A stretch of 24,055 bases of DNA. Source: Candidatus Bathyarchaeota archaeon B63. Lineage in GTDB: Archaea > Thermoproteota > Bathyarchaeia > Bathyarchaeales > DTEX01. This document shows positions 13,722 to 22,800 of this stretch, in pieces. Each line of letters begins with the position of its first letter. Position 1 is the first letter of the stretch. The stretch lies in NCBI GenBank assembly GCA_001593845.1, contig LUCF01000003.1, positions 1 through 24,055 of the forward strand, read 5' to 3'. Both the position numbers and the translations under genes were made by a program. The notes below the pieces were generated by a model that did no database searches, was not told where the DNA came from, and saw nothing but the letters and a program-made list of their open reading frames with translations.

Positions 13722-15080
13722 GTGAAGCCTCTGATCCGGAAAGGGACAATCAAGAAGATAAAAAGGCGGATCCCATGGATAGGCCACGTCATAAACGAGG
13801 AGACCGCCGGAGACCTCAACCTGGCCAGCCCAGAATTGGAGATACATGCCAGGAAGGGGAGCCTCTGCCTCTCATGTAGGGGAGGCCGGAGGCTCTGCGG
13901 GAAGCCCAGATGCCCAGCCATCATCAAGCTCTATTCCTTCATCAGAACCAGGAAAGCCGTTACCATGAACCATATGGTCGGTTCATCCCCTCCAGGCGTC
14001 TTCGTTGGGCGGATCGGGTATCCATACGTCTACGCTGGGCCTCTGGTTCCACCCGTCCTAGGAGACACATCAATCTATGACCTTCCAGAGCGGTGGCTGG
14101 GCAGGGAGGCAGAGGAGATAATAGAATTCAGGACGAGCCTCATCCGCGGGAAGTTCAGGGTGAACGTGAAGAAGCCGTGGAAGAATGAAAGGTTCCTTAG
14201 CAGGACGCTTGAGGTTGCACTCTCAAGGGATCCCGTGGACACCGAGGTTAGGTTTCGGAAGAAGCCTTCTGGTAGGTTCCTCTTCGACGGGACCCTCCAG
14301 CCGATGGGCCCATCAGCCCTCCTCGAGGAGATGCGTCTCGGAGGCTCTAAGACCGACTCCAGGATAGAGAAGGCTTACAGCGACGGAGACCTGAAGGCTG
14401 AGGAGGCGATCATGAGCCTCTACGTGGACGGCGTGCCAGTCTCGAGGCTTCAGAGGGCATTCAGCGTTGGGGCCTTCGGCCTTAAGGATCAGAGGCGCAT
14501 GGTCCCGACTAGGTGGAGCATAACCGCCGTCGACTCTATAGTCTCAAGAAACCTGATAGAGAAGGAGATTAAGGGGAGAAGGCCGATCGATGAGTACCGC
14601 GTCTACGAGTTCAGTTACCTCGGAAACCGCTTCGTCATCCTGTTAACACCATCATCTTGGAGGTACGAGTGGATCGAGGCGTGGTACCCCGGCACAGTCT
14701 GGAACCCGGACAGCCGCGAGATAGCGATGGGAGGCGACTGGGAGGGATACAGGGGAAGAACGACTTACGCTTCCATCGGCGGCTGCTATTACGCTGTGAG
14801 GCTCGCAGTCGCGGAGTTCCTCGCGGAGGAGAGGAGGCAGGCAGGGGTCATAGCGATGAGGGAGATCCATCCGAGCTTCATAACGCCCCTGGGAGTCTGG
14901 ATAAACAGAGAAAGCGTAAGGGAGGCGCTCCGCAGGGACCCGGTCAAGTTCGATGAGCTCGATGAGTCACTGGAGCACATAGCCAAGAGATTCACGATAA
15001 GGATCGATGAGTGGGTAAGGACAAGCGTCCTCCTGAAGGATGCCCTCTACCAGGAGAGGCTCACGAAGTATCTGAGATAG
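13722..15080 (+). CDS. nre: Nre family DNA repair factor (COG1602)
   Basis: A 452-residue archaeal Nre protein. A four-Cys zinc-finger-like motif is near the N-terminus (Cys49, 52, 59, 64: CLSCRGGRRLCGKPRC). Family blocks follow: FVGRIGYPYVYAGPL (about residues 87-101), GTLQPMGPSALLEEM (about 192-206), and the C-terminal half with WEGYRGRTTYASIGGCYYAVR (central GGCYYAVR near residue 353). The last nine residues, QERLTKYLR, fit a PCNA-interacting peptide (Q-x-x-L-x-x-Y-L; Gln444, Leu447, Tyr450). In Haloferax, NreA acts in repair of mitomycin C damage together with UvrABC and depends on PCNA contact. Start GTG 13722 fits the TATA spacing and is nearly leaderless. Full length, no defects seen. 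Confidence 0.93.
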   Translation: MKPLIRKGTIKKIKRRIPWIGHVINEETAGDLNLASPELEIHARKGSLCLSCRGGRRLCGKPRCPAIIKLYSFIRTRKAVTMNHMVGSSPPGVFVGRIGYPYVYAGPLVPPVLGDTSIYDLPERWLGREAEEIIEFRTSLIRGKFRVNVKKPWKNERFLSRTLEVALSRDPVDTEVRFRKKPSGRFLFDGTLQPMGPSALLEEMRLGGSKTDSRIEKAYSDGDLKAEEAIMSLYVDGVPVSRLQRAFSVGAFGLKDQRRMVPTRWSITAVDSIVSRNLIEKEIKGRRPIDEYRVYEFSYLGNRFVILLTPSSWRYEWIEAWYPGTVWNPDSREIAMGGDWEGYRGRTTYASIGGCYYAVRLAVAEFLAEERRQAGVIAMREIHPSFITPLGVWINRESVREALRRDPVKFDELDESLEHIAKRFTIRIDEWVRTSVLLKDALYQERLTKYLR

Positions 15081-15124
15081 GGATTGAGGCTCAGCGGGCT
15101 TCTCGCCGCCCCCACGCTGTGAGG

Positions 15125-16378
15125 TTAGATTCTCCTTATGCCCTTTAGAAGATCCTTGAGGAGGACCTCTGGGGCTTTCTTCCCCTCCTTCTCTCTGATC
15201 TTCAGGGCGTATCTCTTAAACTTGTCGAGGGTGACGGGTCTCTTCCCCCTCTTCTGGGACAGGTACGCGGACTGCACGATCGCCGTAGTCTCAGCCCCGA
15301 TCTTCTCATCGCAGAGCGGCTTTGTATCGCTAAGGACGCAGTTGCACATGTTCCTTATCTCCCCCTCGAAGCTCTGGGCCCACGTCACCCTGCCGACGGG
15401 GATCTCCCTCCTCCCACCGGTTGCATCGGTTATCTCGATCGATCCCTTCTCATCCTTCTTTATCGGCCGAATTATGCCGTTCGTCCCTATAACGCGGGTA
15501 TCCAGCGAGTCACGGTAGGACCAGGAGCCCTCCACGTGGGCCGTTGACCATGACCCATCCTCGCCTTCGAATCGGATGATAACGTGAGCGTCATCCTCAA
15601 CCTCGAAGGGCCTAAACTTCCCCTTCAGAATGCGGGTCTTCATTCTGATGCATATCCCATAAGGCTCAGCCGCCTTGACAACGGCGGGCCTCATTTCGAA
15701 CCCGGCTAAGAACCATGAGCATGTTATCGCGTGAACCCCATTATCGAGAAGCGCCCCTCCCCCAGCGATCTCCGGATCCCAGAACCAGGAGGCCCACTCC
15801 GGCCCACCATGCGCAGTTGCTAGGAAGGTCAGCTGAAGCTCCCCTATGACGCCGCTCTCTATGAATTTCCTCATGTTATACCAGATGGGACTGTAAAGCC
15901 AATTCTCGTTGTGCTGATAGAGCTTCCCGCTGTCCTCCACAGCTTCTATGACGTCTAAGCACTCCAGGTAAGTCCTTGCCATCGGCTTCTCAGCCATCAC
16001 ATTCACGCCTCGACTCAGCGCCTCAACAGCTATCGAGCTGTGAAACTTCGTCGGTGTGCAGATATCGATGAGGTCCAGGTCCTCCTTAGAGAGCATCTCA
16101 TCAAGGTCATTGTAGGTCCTCACGGACTGGGCGTCCTCCCTCAGCCTCTCGGAGAGATCCTCATCTCCCTCCTCCTCAGCCCTCCTCGCCCTCTCGAGGT
16201 ATGTCTTCTCCGTTGTCCTCCTGGCCTCCTTCAGGGCCTCCTCCGAAACGTCGCAGATCGAGACCAGCTCAGCCTCCCTCACCTCAGGATAAGCGGGGAG
16301 ATGAGCAATGCGGTATATGCCGCCAGTCCCCACAACGCCGACCTTTACCCTCTTCAAACCCCTTTCACATCCTACCAT
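15125..16378 (-). CDS. Gfo/Idh/MocA family oxidoreductase
   Basis: A 417-residue NAD(P)-dependent sugar or inositol dehydrogenase-like enzyme. The Rossmann fold begins with VGVVGTGGIYRIAHLP (residues 13-28); the EKP motif is at 130-132 (VMAEKPMA), whose Lys is catalytic in the family; GGGALLDNGVHAI (206-218) supplies Asp212 and His216. Between the second strand and YNDLDEML there is an unusual charged helical insert (about residues 55-85, Glu/Arg-rich) that most relatives lack. The substrate cannot be inferred. ATG 16378 is close behind a good TATA box. Convergent with nre, upstream of the transposon remnant. It may serve the same sugar metabolism as the aldolase, but they are 8 kb apart. Confidence 0.92.
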   Translation of the reverse strand: MVGCERGLKRVKVGVVGTGGIYRIAHLPAYPEVREAELVSICDVSEEALKEARRTTEKTYLERARRAEEEGDEDLSERLREDAQSVRTYNDLDEMLSKEDLDLIDICTPTKFHSSIAVEALSRGVNVMAEKPMARTYLECLDVIEAVEDSGKLYQHNENWLYSPIWYNMRKFIESGVIGELQLTFLATAHGGPEWASWFWDPEIAGGGALLDNGVHAITCSWFLAGFEMRPAVVKAAEPYGICIRMKTRILKGKFRPFEVEDDAHVIIRFEGEDGSWSTAHVEGSWSYRDSLDTRVIGTNGIIRPIKKDEKGSIEITDATGGRREIPVGRVTWAQSFEGEIRNMCNCVLSDTKPLCDEKIGAETTAIVQSAYLSQKRGKRPVTLDKFKRYALKIREKEGKKAPEVLLKDLLKGIRRI

Positions 16379-16412
16379 GATAACTTAGGATAATCTTAGA
16401 ATCACCCAAATG

Positions 16413-16421
16413 GATATTAAA
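16413..16421 (-). promoter_or_regulatory. TATA box for the oxidoreductase gene
   Basis: Minus strand TTTAATATC, centred about 39 bases before ATG 16378, predicting a leader of about 14 bases. Confidence 0.5.
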
Positions 16422-16429
16422 GATTTTCG

Positions 16430-16650
16430 AGCCCGAAGAGCCACTCCGGACTTGAAGGATAAGAATCCGTAAGGGCACTCCCTGCTTGGCTGTGGAGATC
16501 AGGTAACCAGCCGCCCATAATGCCTCCAAGCCGAGATGAGAAGGAAGCAACTACAAAATAACAGGCCAGAAAGCCCACACCTTTAGGTCTCAAGCCATGC
16601 CGAATCACCGGAGGCGAGAACATCCCCGCTTCAGCCGTGGGGGAGCGTCA
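16430..16650 (+). mobile_element. Remnant of an IS200/IS605-type tnpB 3' end and right end
   Basis: From 16430 the plus strand reads SPKSHSGLEG-stop-ESVRALPAWLW, then RSGNQPPIMPPSRDEKEATT-K-stop (stop 16559-16561), which resembles the low-complexity C-terminal tail of archaeal TnpB proteins, where a PPxxPPSRDEKEAT-like string is common. After it comes RKPTPLG-type coding overlap and a G+C-rich hairpin (16624-16642) followed by GGAGCGTCA, as at the right end of IS605-family elements, where the TnpB guide RNA scaffold also lies. An internal TAA and absence of the rest of the gene show decay. Recognition is from memory of the family, without alignment. Confidence 0.5.
16624..16642 (+). repeat. 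Terminal hairpin of the IS605-like remnant
   Basis: CCCCGC (16624-16629) pairs with GTGGGG (16637-16642) around loop TTCAGCC, a 6-bp stem with one G-T pair. The CCCCGCTTCAGC..GTGGGG layout is the usual shape of IS605-family right ends and of the 3' hairpin of reRNA/omega RNA. Confidence 0.5.
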
Positions 16651-16652
16651 TT

Positions 16653-16690
16653 TTTATATAACCTGGCCCCCTAATATAGACTCAGCTGAG
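16653..16690 (+). promoter_or_regulatory. ABC ATPase promoter with palindrome over the start site
   Basis: TTTATATAA (16653-16661) is a strong TATA element lying directly after the insertion-element remnant. The predicted transcript start near 16682 falls in the perfect palindrome CTCAGCTGAG (16681-16690). A second TATA-like CTAATATAGA lies at 16671-16680. The palindrome could be an operator. Confidence 0.5.
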
Positions 16691-16718
16691 CGGGGGATGC
16701 ATCATCAGCTTCGAGTAT

Positions 16719-17423
16719 GTGGTAGAAACGGAGGATCTGGCTAAGTATTACCGGATGGGCCCGGTCACCGTTAAGGCCCTGGACGGGGTTAATCTAAGAG
16801 TAAGACGCGGAGAGTATCTCTCGATAATGGGGCCTTCCGGCTCCGGGAAGACGACCCTCTTCAACATGGTCGGGGGTATAGATAGGCCGACGAGGGGAAG
16901 GGTCTTCATCGACGGCGTTGACATAGCGAAGCTGGATGCCTACGAGCTTGCCTGGCTTCGATGCAGAAAGATTGGTTATATATTCCAGACCTTTAACCTC
17001 ATACCGGTCTTAACGGCCCTCGAGAACGTCACTTTGCCGATGATCTTCGCAGGTGTGGAGAGGGAGGAACGTCTACGGAGGGGCCGGGAGATCCTGGAAT
17101 CGGTTGGTCTCGGGGACAGGCTTGACCATAAACCCGCGGAGCTGAGCGGCGGCCAGCAGCAGAGGGTCGCCATAGCTAGGGCCTTGGCTAATAACCCCGT
17201 CATCGTCTTGGCTGATGAGCCCACTGGGAACCTAGACCTCCATACAGGCCTAGAGATCATAACGTTGCTCCGGGAGATGAATAAGGAGAAGGGTGTAACG
17301 GTCATCGCCGCGACGCATGACTTGAAGATGATAGATGTCAGCGATAGGATCGTCTATCTCCGCGACGGGGTCATAGACAGGTATGAAACGAGAGCCGAAG
17401 TCTACATAAGAGCCTCAGAATAA
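16719..17423 (+). CDS. ABC transporter ATP-binding protein, LolD/MacB type
   Basis: A 234-residue ATPase of the class that pairs with FtsX/MacB-fold permeases. Walker A is GPSGSGKTT (residues 38-46), Q-loop Gln90, signature LSGGQQQ (142-148), Walker B VIVLADEP (161-168) and switch His200; all are intact. The LTALENVTLPMIF segment (98-110) and early YYRMGPVTVKAL are typical of the LolD/MacB subgroup, which uses ATP for mechanical work on envelope substrates rather than classical transport. The start is GTG 16719: the nearby ATG is out of frame and stops quickly, and no good ribosome-binding site is visible. The obvious partner is the FtsX-type permease encoded at 19827 onward, with an OPT-like gene between. 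Confidence 0.93.
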   Translation: MVETEDLAKYYRMGPVTVKALDGVNLRVRRGEYLSIMGPSGSGKTTLFNMVGGIDRPTRGRVFIDGVDIAKLDAYELAWLRCRKIGYIFQTFNLIPVLTALENVTLPMIFAGVEREERLRRGREILESVGLGDRLDHKPAELSGGQQQRVAIARALANNPVIVLADEPTGNLDLHTGLEIITLLREMNKEKGVTVIAATHDLKMIDVSDRIVYLRDGVIDRYETRAEVYIRASE

Positions 17424-17424
17424 C

Positions 17425-17465
17425 TCTCTTCAATATCTTATCTTTTCTACTTATTCCATTTCTAA
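17425..17465 (+). terminator. Pyrimidine/T-rich end of the ATPase gene
   Basis: Directly after the TAA stop there is a T-rich tract with several short T-runs (TCTTTTC and similar) and no hairpin, the usual look of an archaeal terminator. It separates the ATPase unit from the next promoter. Confidence 0.45.
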
Positions 17466-17521
17466 TTCTAAGCTAGCGTATATAAGCATATTATGGTAAT
17501 AAGGAATTCGATAGAAAAATC

Positions 17522-17535
17522 TTATATACATATAA
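17522..17535 (+). promoter_or_regulatory. TATA box for the OPT-like gene
   Basis: TTATATACATATAA in a very A/T-rich stretch, about 60-73 bases before the GTG start, predicts a leader of some 40 bases that contains AGGTGAG. A second TATA-like GCGTATATAAGC lies at 17476-17487, so there may be two promoters. Confidence 0.55.
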
Positions 17536-17594
17536 AAAATATATCTGAAACCAGTGAAAAATTCAGGTGAGAAAAAACGACCGCTGAAAAAGAA

Positions 17595-19715
17595 GTGGAA
17601 GTAGGGCGAGGAATAACCGCGAGGTCCATCATTCTCGGCGGCATCGTCTTTATCTTTTCCCTTATAATCCTAGCGTACAGCTTCCACCGGGTTCCCGGAG
17701 GGAACTTCGAGGGAGTCCACTACATCGTATATTTCAGCTCTAGATGGGGATACAGCTGGAATACAATATTCTTCCCGTTGATCCTGATAATCGCGGCTCT
17801 CCAGCTCCTGCACAGGAAGCTCGGCCTCACACGTCAAGAGTGGACGATCGTCTTCTCGATCCTCTCAATGATCTGGCCTATGTTGTTCTGGGTGGGCATA
17901 TACACGTGGGCCGCTCAGATAACCCTTCCGCCCGCGGGGTTCCGCGGCTGGGATAGGCTGCTGGAGTACATCCCTGACTCTTGGACAGTTAAGGATGAGC
18001 TGATCGCGAAGGCCTACTTCGATAGACGTAGCTATGAGCTTGCCTTTGGATACTGGCCTATCCATAATGTGCTCTATGCTGAAGCATGGGCTGTTCCATT
18101 AGTCGTTTGGACCCTATTCGGCATATTCATAGGTCTCCTGACATATGGGCTGGCGCTGATCTTCAGAAGGCCATTTGTGGACATAGAGAAGCTACCGTTC
18201 CCAGGTATGTATCCGAACCTCTCGCTGATCGAGATGGCCTCAACCCCGGCGAAGGCCCAATCCGGCATGAGGGCGGTCATCTTTAGCAGGAAAGCAATGT
18301 ACTTCTGGCTCGGCTTCGCCGTAGCCTTCATACTCGAGTTGTTCAATGATGACGGGGTCACCGCATGGCTGATCTGGGAGAAGAATCCTCTGCCATGGGA
18401 GGCAGACATAGACTACAGCGGAGCGATAGGGCCACCCGGCGGGGCGCCTGTATTCCTGAACTTCTGGAACATGATATACCACGTTGGAATCGCCTTCATA
18501 TTCCCGCTGGACATACTCTTCACTGGGCTGCTGTTCTTCCTGATCTGGCATTGGATAGTCCCATGGGGCCTCGTAGCGGCCGGCTTGTACCCCGCAGGCA
18601 GAAACGTCAGAGGCTTCGGCGTCTGCTGGCCGGCTGTTTGGGGAGACGAATGGGCAGAGGCGTACCAGATGCAGTTCCTAACAATGTGGCTCGGCATAGC
18701 CCTCTTCACCGTATGGCAGACGAGAGGCTACTGGTTGGAGTCCTTCAGGTCCTTCCTTAGGGGCGGAGGTGCTGAGGCGGCGGCTGGCGAGCCGTGCTCC
18801 AACAGGACTATATGGCTGGTGTTCCTAACAGGCAGCATCGGGCTACTCGCATGGATGATAGCGAGCGGTATCCACCCATGGATGTCACTGGTCGTCGTGG
18901 TATACATAATCCTCGTGCAGATCGCAATAATAAGGATGAGAGGTGAGCTCTGGAGCGGCATGTCCACATGCCCGTGGGGCTTCAGGACTCAACACACAGT
19001 CGCGCCTACAATTAGGCTCACGGGATCCGTGATTGGAATGCCAATAGATGAAGCGGCGAACTCCCTGACTGCCTTCGGCAGCGCGTTCGTCTTGTCAACA
19101 CCACTCGCAGGGGGGAGCTACCAGCCTTGGGCTCCCAACGTGGCTGGCATATACTCATACAAGATGGCTGCTGAGACGAAGACCAGCGCAAGAGATGTCT
19201 TCCGGGTGCAGATGCCGACGCTTATCTTGGGCATGATCTTGACGACGTTCCTCGGCTGGCTGGTTGTGGGGACGGGAGGGATGAAGAACTGGGAGCACGG
19301 CTGGACCATGAGCTGGGACGGAGCCTTGAATAATATGGGACAGGCGGTCTGGGCTACTGAGGGCACAGGCTTCACGACGAGGCCGCTCTCGGTTCCCACA
19401 ATGACTTGGGGCGCAATCGGCATCATCGAGGCTATAGTCCTGATGTACCTGCGCATGAGGCTCCCATGGCTGCCCATAAACATCGTCGGGGTTCCTCTCC
19501 TCATATGGACGCAGGCATTCGGCATGTTCACGATCTTCATCGCATTCATCTGGAAGCTACTAACGCTGAAGATAGGCGGCGTCAGGGTCTACGAGAACAT
19601 CATGGTGCCCATAGCGATGGGGATATTCTTCGGCAGCATCGTACATTGGCTCATCCTATTCCCCGTATTCCTCCAGTTCATGTTCTGGGGATGGACGCCT
19701 CTCATCAAAGCCTAG
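17595..19715 (+). CDS. OPT-superfamily-like polytopic membrane protein (resembles DUF6785/DUF6784)
   Basis: A 706-residue integral membrane protein with about 14 hydrophobic segments. Helices are evident at residues about 12-28, 50-68, 82-105, 165-190, 232-250, 290-330, 355-375, 400-450, 530-560, 605-625, 640-665 and 675-700. FVDIEKLPFPGMYPNLSLIE (about 196-215, described here as the post-helix KLPFP motif) recalls the conserved loop of OPT-like and DUF6785 proteins, and many Trp/Gly/Pro residues line the segments. OPT proteins carry oligopeptides or metal chelates; DUF6785 members are uncharacterised. GTG 17595 is the only sensible start, with weak ribosome-binding signal. It lies between an ABC ATPase and its probable permease, so a shared peptide- or lipid-related role is an inference. 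Confidence 0.85.
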   Translation: MEVGRGITARSIILGGIVFIFSLIILAYSFHRVPGGNFEGVHYIVYFSSRWGYSWNTIFFPLILIIAALQLLHRKLGLTRQEWTIVFSILSMIWPMLFWVGIYTWAAQITLPPAGFRGWDRLLEYIPDSWTVKDELIAKAYFDRRSYELAFGYWPIHNVLYAEAWAVPLVVWTLFGIFIGLLTYGLALIFRRPFVDIEKLPFPGMYPNLSLIEMASTPAKAQSGMRAVIFSRKAMYFWLGFAVAFILELFNDDGVTAWLIWEKNPLPWEADIDYSGAIGPPGGAPVFLNFWNMIYHVGIAFIFPLDILFTGLLFFLIWHWIVPWGLVAAGLYPAGRNVRGFGVCWPAVWGDEWAEAYQMQFLTMWLGIALFTVWQTRGYWLESFRSFLRGGGAEAAAGEPCSNRTIWLVFLTGSIGLLAWMIASGIHPWMSLVVVVYIILVQIAIIRMRGELWSGMSTCPWGFRTQHTVAPTIRLTGSVIGMPIDEAANSLTAFGSAFVLSTPLAGGSYQPWAPNVAGIYSYKMAAETKTSARDVFRVQMPTLILGMILTTFLGWLVVGTGGMKNWEHGWTMSWDGALNNMGQAVWATEGTGFTTRPLSVPTMTWGAIGIIEAIVLMYLRMRLPWLPINIVGVPLLIWTQAFGMFTIFIAFIWKLLTLKIGGVRVYENIMVPIAMGIFFGSIVHWLILFPVFLQFMFWGWTPLIKA

Positions 19716-19731
19716 CCTCTTAATCCCCCAT

Positions 19732-19740
19732 CTTTTTTTA
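19732..19740 (+). terminator. T7 run after the OPT-like gene
   Basis: CTTTTTTTA about 16 bases after the TAG stop, a classic archaeal T-run terminator. Confidence 0.55.
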
Positions 19741-19780
19741 TAGAAGACCCGACTTTTCCGTGAAAGCCCTTATACTAAAA

Positions 19781-19788
19781 CTTATATT
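19781..19788 (+). promoter_or_regulatory. TATA box for the M28-like/FtsX fusion gene
   Basis: CTTATATT lies about 40-46 bases before ATG 19827, with predicted initiation near 19810 and a leader of about 17 bases that contains GGCGAG. Confidence 0.5.
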
Positions 19789-19826
19789 AGCGTGGCACAT
19801 CAAGAATAATCAAGGCGAGTAGAGAC

Positions 19827-22800
19827 ATGCACTCGAAATCATGCTTAATGCTCGGCTTGATATTCCTCCTCATTCTCTCCACCACCCCCACCGTTTTGCG
19901 GGCGCATGGACAGGGCGAGGAAGGCTGGAGGCCGGAGCAGTGGGTCGAGGAGATGGTCGAGAACATCAACATGAACAATATAATAGGGCATGTGAGGGTC
20001 CTCTCCAGCTACCAGAGCAGGATGACGGGCTACCCCGGATATGAAGAAGCAGCGAGCTATATCTACGATTACTTGGCGAATGAACTTGGCCTCAACACGT
20101 GGATCTGGACCTACAAGGTCCTCGTCCCCATAGACCACGGCTCCACAGTCACGGTAACATCTCCTGAACACAGGACCATAAGGGCCTACGCACTTCTGCC
20201 CAACGGCATCCAAACTTGTAAGACGCCGCCTGGGGGCCTAAGCGGGAGGCTGATCTACGTCGAGGACGGGGACCCAGAAGACTTCGACGGCTTCGACGTT
20301 GAGGGAAGCATAGTCCTCATGAAGTTCAACAGCAAGGGAAACTGGGTCAACGCCATGATATTCGGAGCTAAGGCCGTCATATTCTGGGATACCGCCTGGA
20401 CCATACGCGGCGAGATGGACTACAAGAGCCTCATGGCACCCGTCAAATTCCCGAGGCTCTACATCTCAGATGAGGATGCAGAGTACCTTCTCAGCCTCCT
20501 AGGCCCGGACAGAGGCCGATCAACAGTTGTGGAGGTCAGGGTAGACGTTAACATGCTCTGGGAGAATGTTGAGGCGAAGAACATATTCGCCTTTATCAAC
20601 GGGACACGCCCAGACCTCTACAACCAAACTGTGATGGTGGCCGCCTACTACGACGCTGCCTCCGGGATCCCGGCCATCGCCCCCGGAGCTGAGGAGACTC
20701 TGGGAGTAGCCTCCCTTCTGGAGCTCGCCAGAATCCTGAAGGAGAATCCGCCGCACAGGCCGATCATGATCGCGGCCTTCTCAGGCCAGTACTTCGCCAT
20801 GCGCGGAGCCAGGGCCTTCGCCGAGGACCTCTTCTTCCACCACTGGAGTAAGGAGCAGGCTAAGGAAGCGAAGGGCAGCCTCTACACCTTCGGGGTCTAC
20901 GGCGACCAGATCAGGATCACATTCGTCCTGGACTTCTCCACAGACTCGGATCGAGTCGTCGTGACGCCTACGGGCATGCATATGGGCGGGTGGGACTGGT
21001 CGGCTGGGAGGGGAGGCCCATTCCCGGGGGAGTACTTCCTTAATGAGCTGGGCAAGTATGACAAGATGAATTACGTGCACAAGATAGGGGGGAGAAGCTA
21101 CAAGGTCTTCCTCGCCCTGCCCCTCATGGGCATAGCGGGGGAACGCGCCTGGCTGCCATCGATGATCATGCATATAGCCGAGGTGCTAAACGCGGCGAGG
21201 AGCCTCGCCATAGCCTTCTACACGGCTCACTCGGCGAGGCTGAGGTGGGACACCCCAAATGACAGGTTCGAGTTCGTCAAGTTCGAGAACCTAAAGCCCC
21301 AGGTGGAGTACTCATTCTCGATAATAAACCTAGTTGCGAATGACATCAGAGAAGCCACAATGAAGGTCTTCGAGGACAGCATGATGCATGGCCCGAGCAG
21401 GGGGGCCGGGGGGGTCATGGGCTCCGCCTTAATGAGGGGACTAATTGGAAGGTTCAACTACACCAAGAGCTGGTACGATTATGACTGGGACGAGATCCTG
21501 GGGGATGATGGGCAGCTACTCGTCCAGGTGCGCCATGTGGGGCCCATGCAGGTCTTCTTCAGGCATTACTTCATCGTTGAGGCGATGAAGAACGGGACAT
21601 TCCTCATACCCGGCCTACGCCCATCCGGCTGGGCAGTCGGCGAAGCCCGATACGAAGTCGCGGCCTTCGTCTATAACCGAACCACAGGAAACATAGAATG
21701 GGCCACGGACTTCGGTTATCACGGCACCAGGCTCTGGCCCTTCGGCAAGCCCGTAGCGCTCATGACTGATGAAGAAGTCAGGGGAAGCCCAACCAAGCCT
21801 GTGCACGTCTCCCTGTTTAGGGCGGGTACGATCATCATCCACGACACAGTTGACCCCAGGACGCTCTCAACCCCGCTCATAGTCGTCATGCGGCCCGTGG
21901 ACTTCAGAGTCTACGAAACCGGCCGCGGGACAGCTCCGCCGCACTACAGCTACTACATCGCGGCTCCCCTCCCGCCGCCGATGATTGAGCGGCTGATCCG
22001 GCTCGGGATAGGAGACCCAACCCTCGGCTACGATGCTCTAATATTCGTTCCGCCCGACACACCCATCGACGTAATATTCTTGGGGGCCGGAGGCGAGGTT
22101 CCCCTAGGCATCCTTAGGGGAATCAAGGTTAGGGCCGGCGAGTACCTCGATGTCTCCCTCACGGCCTTCAGATACGCTGAGGAGTTCATCTCACTGGCCG
22201 GGAGAAGGCTGGAGGAGCTGAGACGTGAAGCCGCCGTTGCACAGGCGATCATCCCGGCGATTAACGACTACGAGAAGGCCTTAAGATCCTATAATGAAGC
22301 CCAGAAGGCCCTCCAGAACCGCCGCTACTCCCAGGTCTACCCAAACATCTACAGGTCATGGTTCTACGCCAGGAGGGTCTACGAGACAACCAGAGCTACG
22401 CTGGTGGACATAATCTACAGCACAGTCTTCTTCTTCCTGCTGCTTATACCATTCGCCATCCTCGTAGAGAGGCTCATCATCCACGAGCCCTCAATAAAGA
22501 GGATACTCTACATCTTTCTACTCTTCACCGCCAGCGCCATCTTCATGTACGTGATGCATCCCGGCCTGAGGCTCGCAGCCAACGTCCAGATGGTCATCCT
22601 GGGCTTCTCAACATTCATCCTAACCCTCCCGGTCCTCGGCCTCGTGATGACCAGGTTCTGGGAGATCGCGAAGCTCGTCAGAAGAAGGGTCATCGGCCCC
22701 CACTTCATCAAGGTCGCCAGAACAGCTGAGATGGCCTCAGCCCTCTCCATAGGGATCGAGAATATGCGCAGGAGGAAGCTGAGGACTACCCTCACCCTCA

